This document shows positions 6,799-6,854 of a stretch of DNA of 6,854 bases, in pieces. The position numbers and the translations under genes are program-made. Location: contig CANMWW010000115.1 of the NCBI GenBank assembly GCA_947500965.1, positions 1-6,854 on the forward strand, written 5' to 3'. A model generated the notes under the pieces. The model was not told where the DNA came from. It worked only from the letters and a program-made list of their open reading frames with translations, and did no database searches. Numbering within the stretch: the stretch's first letter is position 1; each line of letters begins with the position of its first letter. The stretch comes from Alphaproteobacteria bacterium (GTDB lineage Bacteria; Pseudomonadota; Alphaproteobacteria; CACIAM-22H2).

Positions 6799-6829
6799 GC
6801 ATCCCCGGCCCGGCACGGGCCGGGGATGC
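6799..6829 (-). promoter_or_regulatory. Perfect GC-rich hairpin between the upstream gene and the ATPase
   Basis: Bases 6799-6812 pair perfectly with 6816-6829, a 14-bp stem with a three-base loop (6813-6815), almost all G:C. On the - strand it lies about eight bases before the ATPase ribosome binding site and after a TGA (6843-6845) that probably ends the preceding gene. No T-run follows on either strand, so it is unlikely to be a full intrinsic terminator. Intercistronic hairpins here, as between binding-protein and membrane-component genes of other ABC operons, commonly protect the upstream mRNA or reduce read-through. That role is inference; the structure itself is seen. Confidence 0.6.
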
Positions 6830-6842
6830 CGCCGCCTGGCGC

Positions 6843-6854
6843 TCACATGGAGGA
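6843..6854 (-). CDS. Possible 3' end of an upstream gene (candidate BMP-family binding protein)
   Basis: On the - strand the right edge reads TCC-TCC-ATG-TGA, which would be the last residues Ser-Ser-Met and a stop. Only three codons are visible, so the product cannot be recognised. The call rests on context. Operons of this type normally encode a BMP-family lipoprotein or periplasmic binding protein directly before the double ATPase, and the 61-base gap to the ATPase start contains an intercistronic hairpin. It could equally be non-coding. Confidence 0.25.
   Translation of the reverse strand, partial: SSM

Noticed and set aside
6847..6854. Possible + strand ATG start at the right edge (ATGGAGGA)
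   Set aside because: Only eight bases are visible, no ribosome binding site precedes it, and a - strand stop in the same place fits the operon layout better.

Overview
The window looks like a piece of chromosome from a high-G+C alphaproteobacterium. Codons are strongly G/C-biased at the third position, and the proteins resemble Hyphomicrobiales, Rhodobacterales or Rhodospirillales versions of their families. That placement is inference from composition and family resemblance; no rRNA or other taxonomic marker is present. No tRNA, rRNA, CRISPR, insertion sequence or phage gene was seen.

Left part, + strand (2-1552): the 3' three-quarters of a RACo/RamA-type corrinoid-activation protein (DUF4445, ASKHA ATPase fold). 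The gene runs off the left edge, so its expected N-terminal [2Fe-2S] ferredoxin domain is not in the window. It is followed by a short, much less G+C-rich block of back-to-back palindromes (1553-1602). This block lies between convergent genes and probably acts as a bidirectional terminator. On the - strand comes a small hypothetical protein of about 70 aa (1628-1840), then about 100 bases with no convincing gene.

Right part, - strand (6854 down to 1938): a tightly packed operon, read right to left. It encodes a double-domain ABC ATPase of the BMP/NupO type, two NupP- and NupQ-type permeases, and a CodA-type amidohydrolase. All junctions overlap (11 nt, 4 nt, 1 nt), which points to one transcript and coupled translation. 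The matching BMP-family substrate-binding protein probably lies just beyond the right edge. A stop codon (6843-6845) and a perfect GC-rich hairpin (6799-6829) sit in front of the ATPase, a common arrangement for setting binding protein levels above those of the membrane components.

The genes suggest import of a nucleoside or nucleobase followed by deamination in the cytoplasm. The most interesting detail is in the deaminase. All metal and catalytic residues of E. coli cytosine deaminase are present, but the residue equivalent to Asp314 is Cys309. Loss of that aspartate is the reported hallmark of bacterial 5-methylcytosine deaminases. The operon is therefore best read as a candidate uptake-and-deamination system for 5-methylcytosine (to thymine) and related pyrimidines, rather than plain cytosine salvage. 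No wholly unknown system was recognised.
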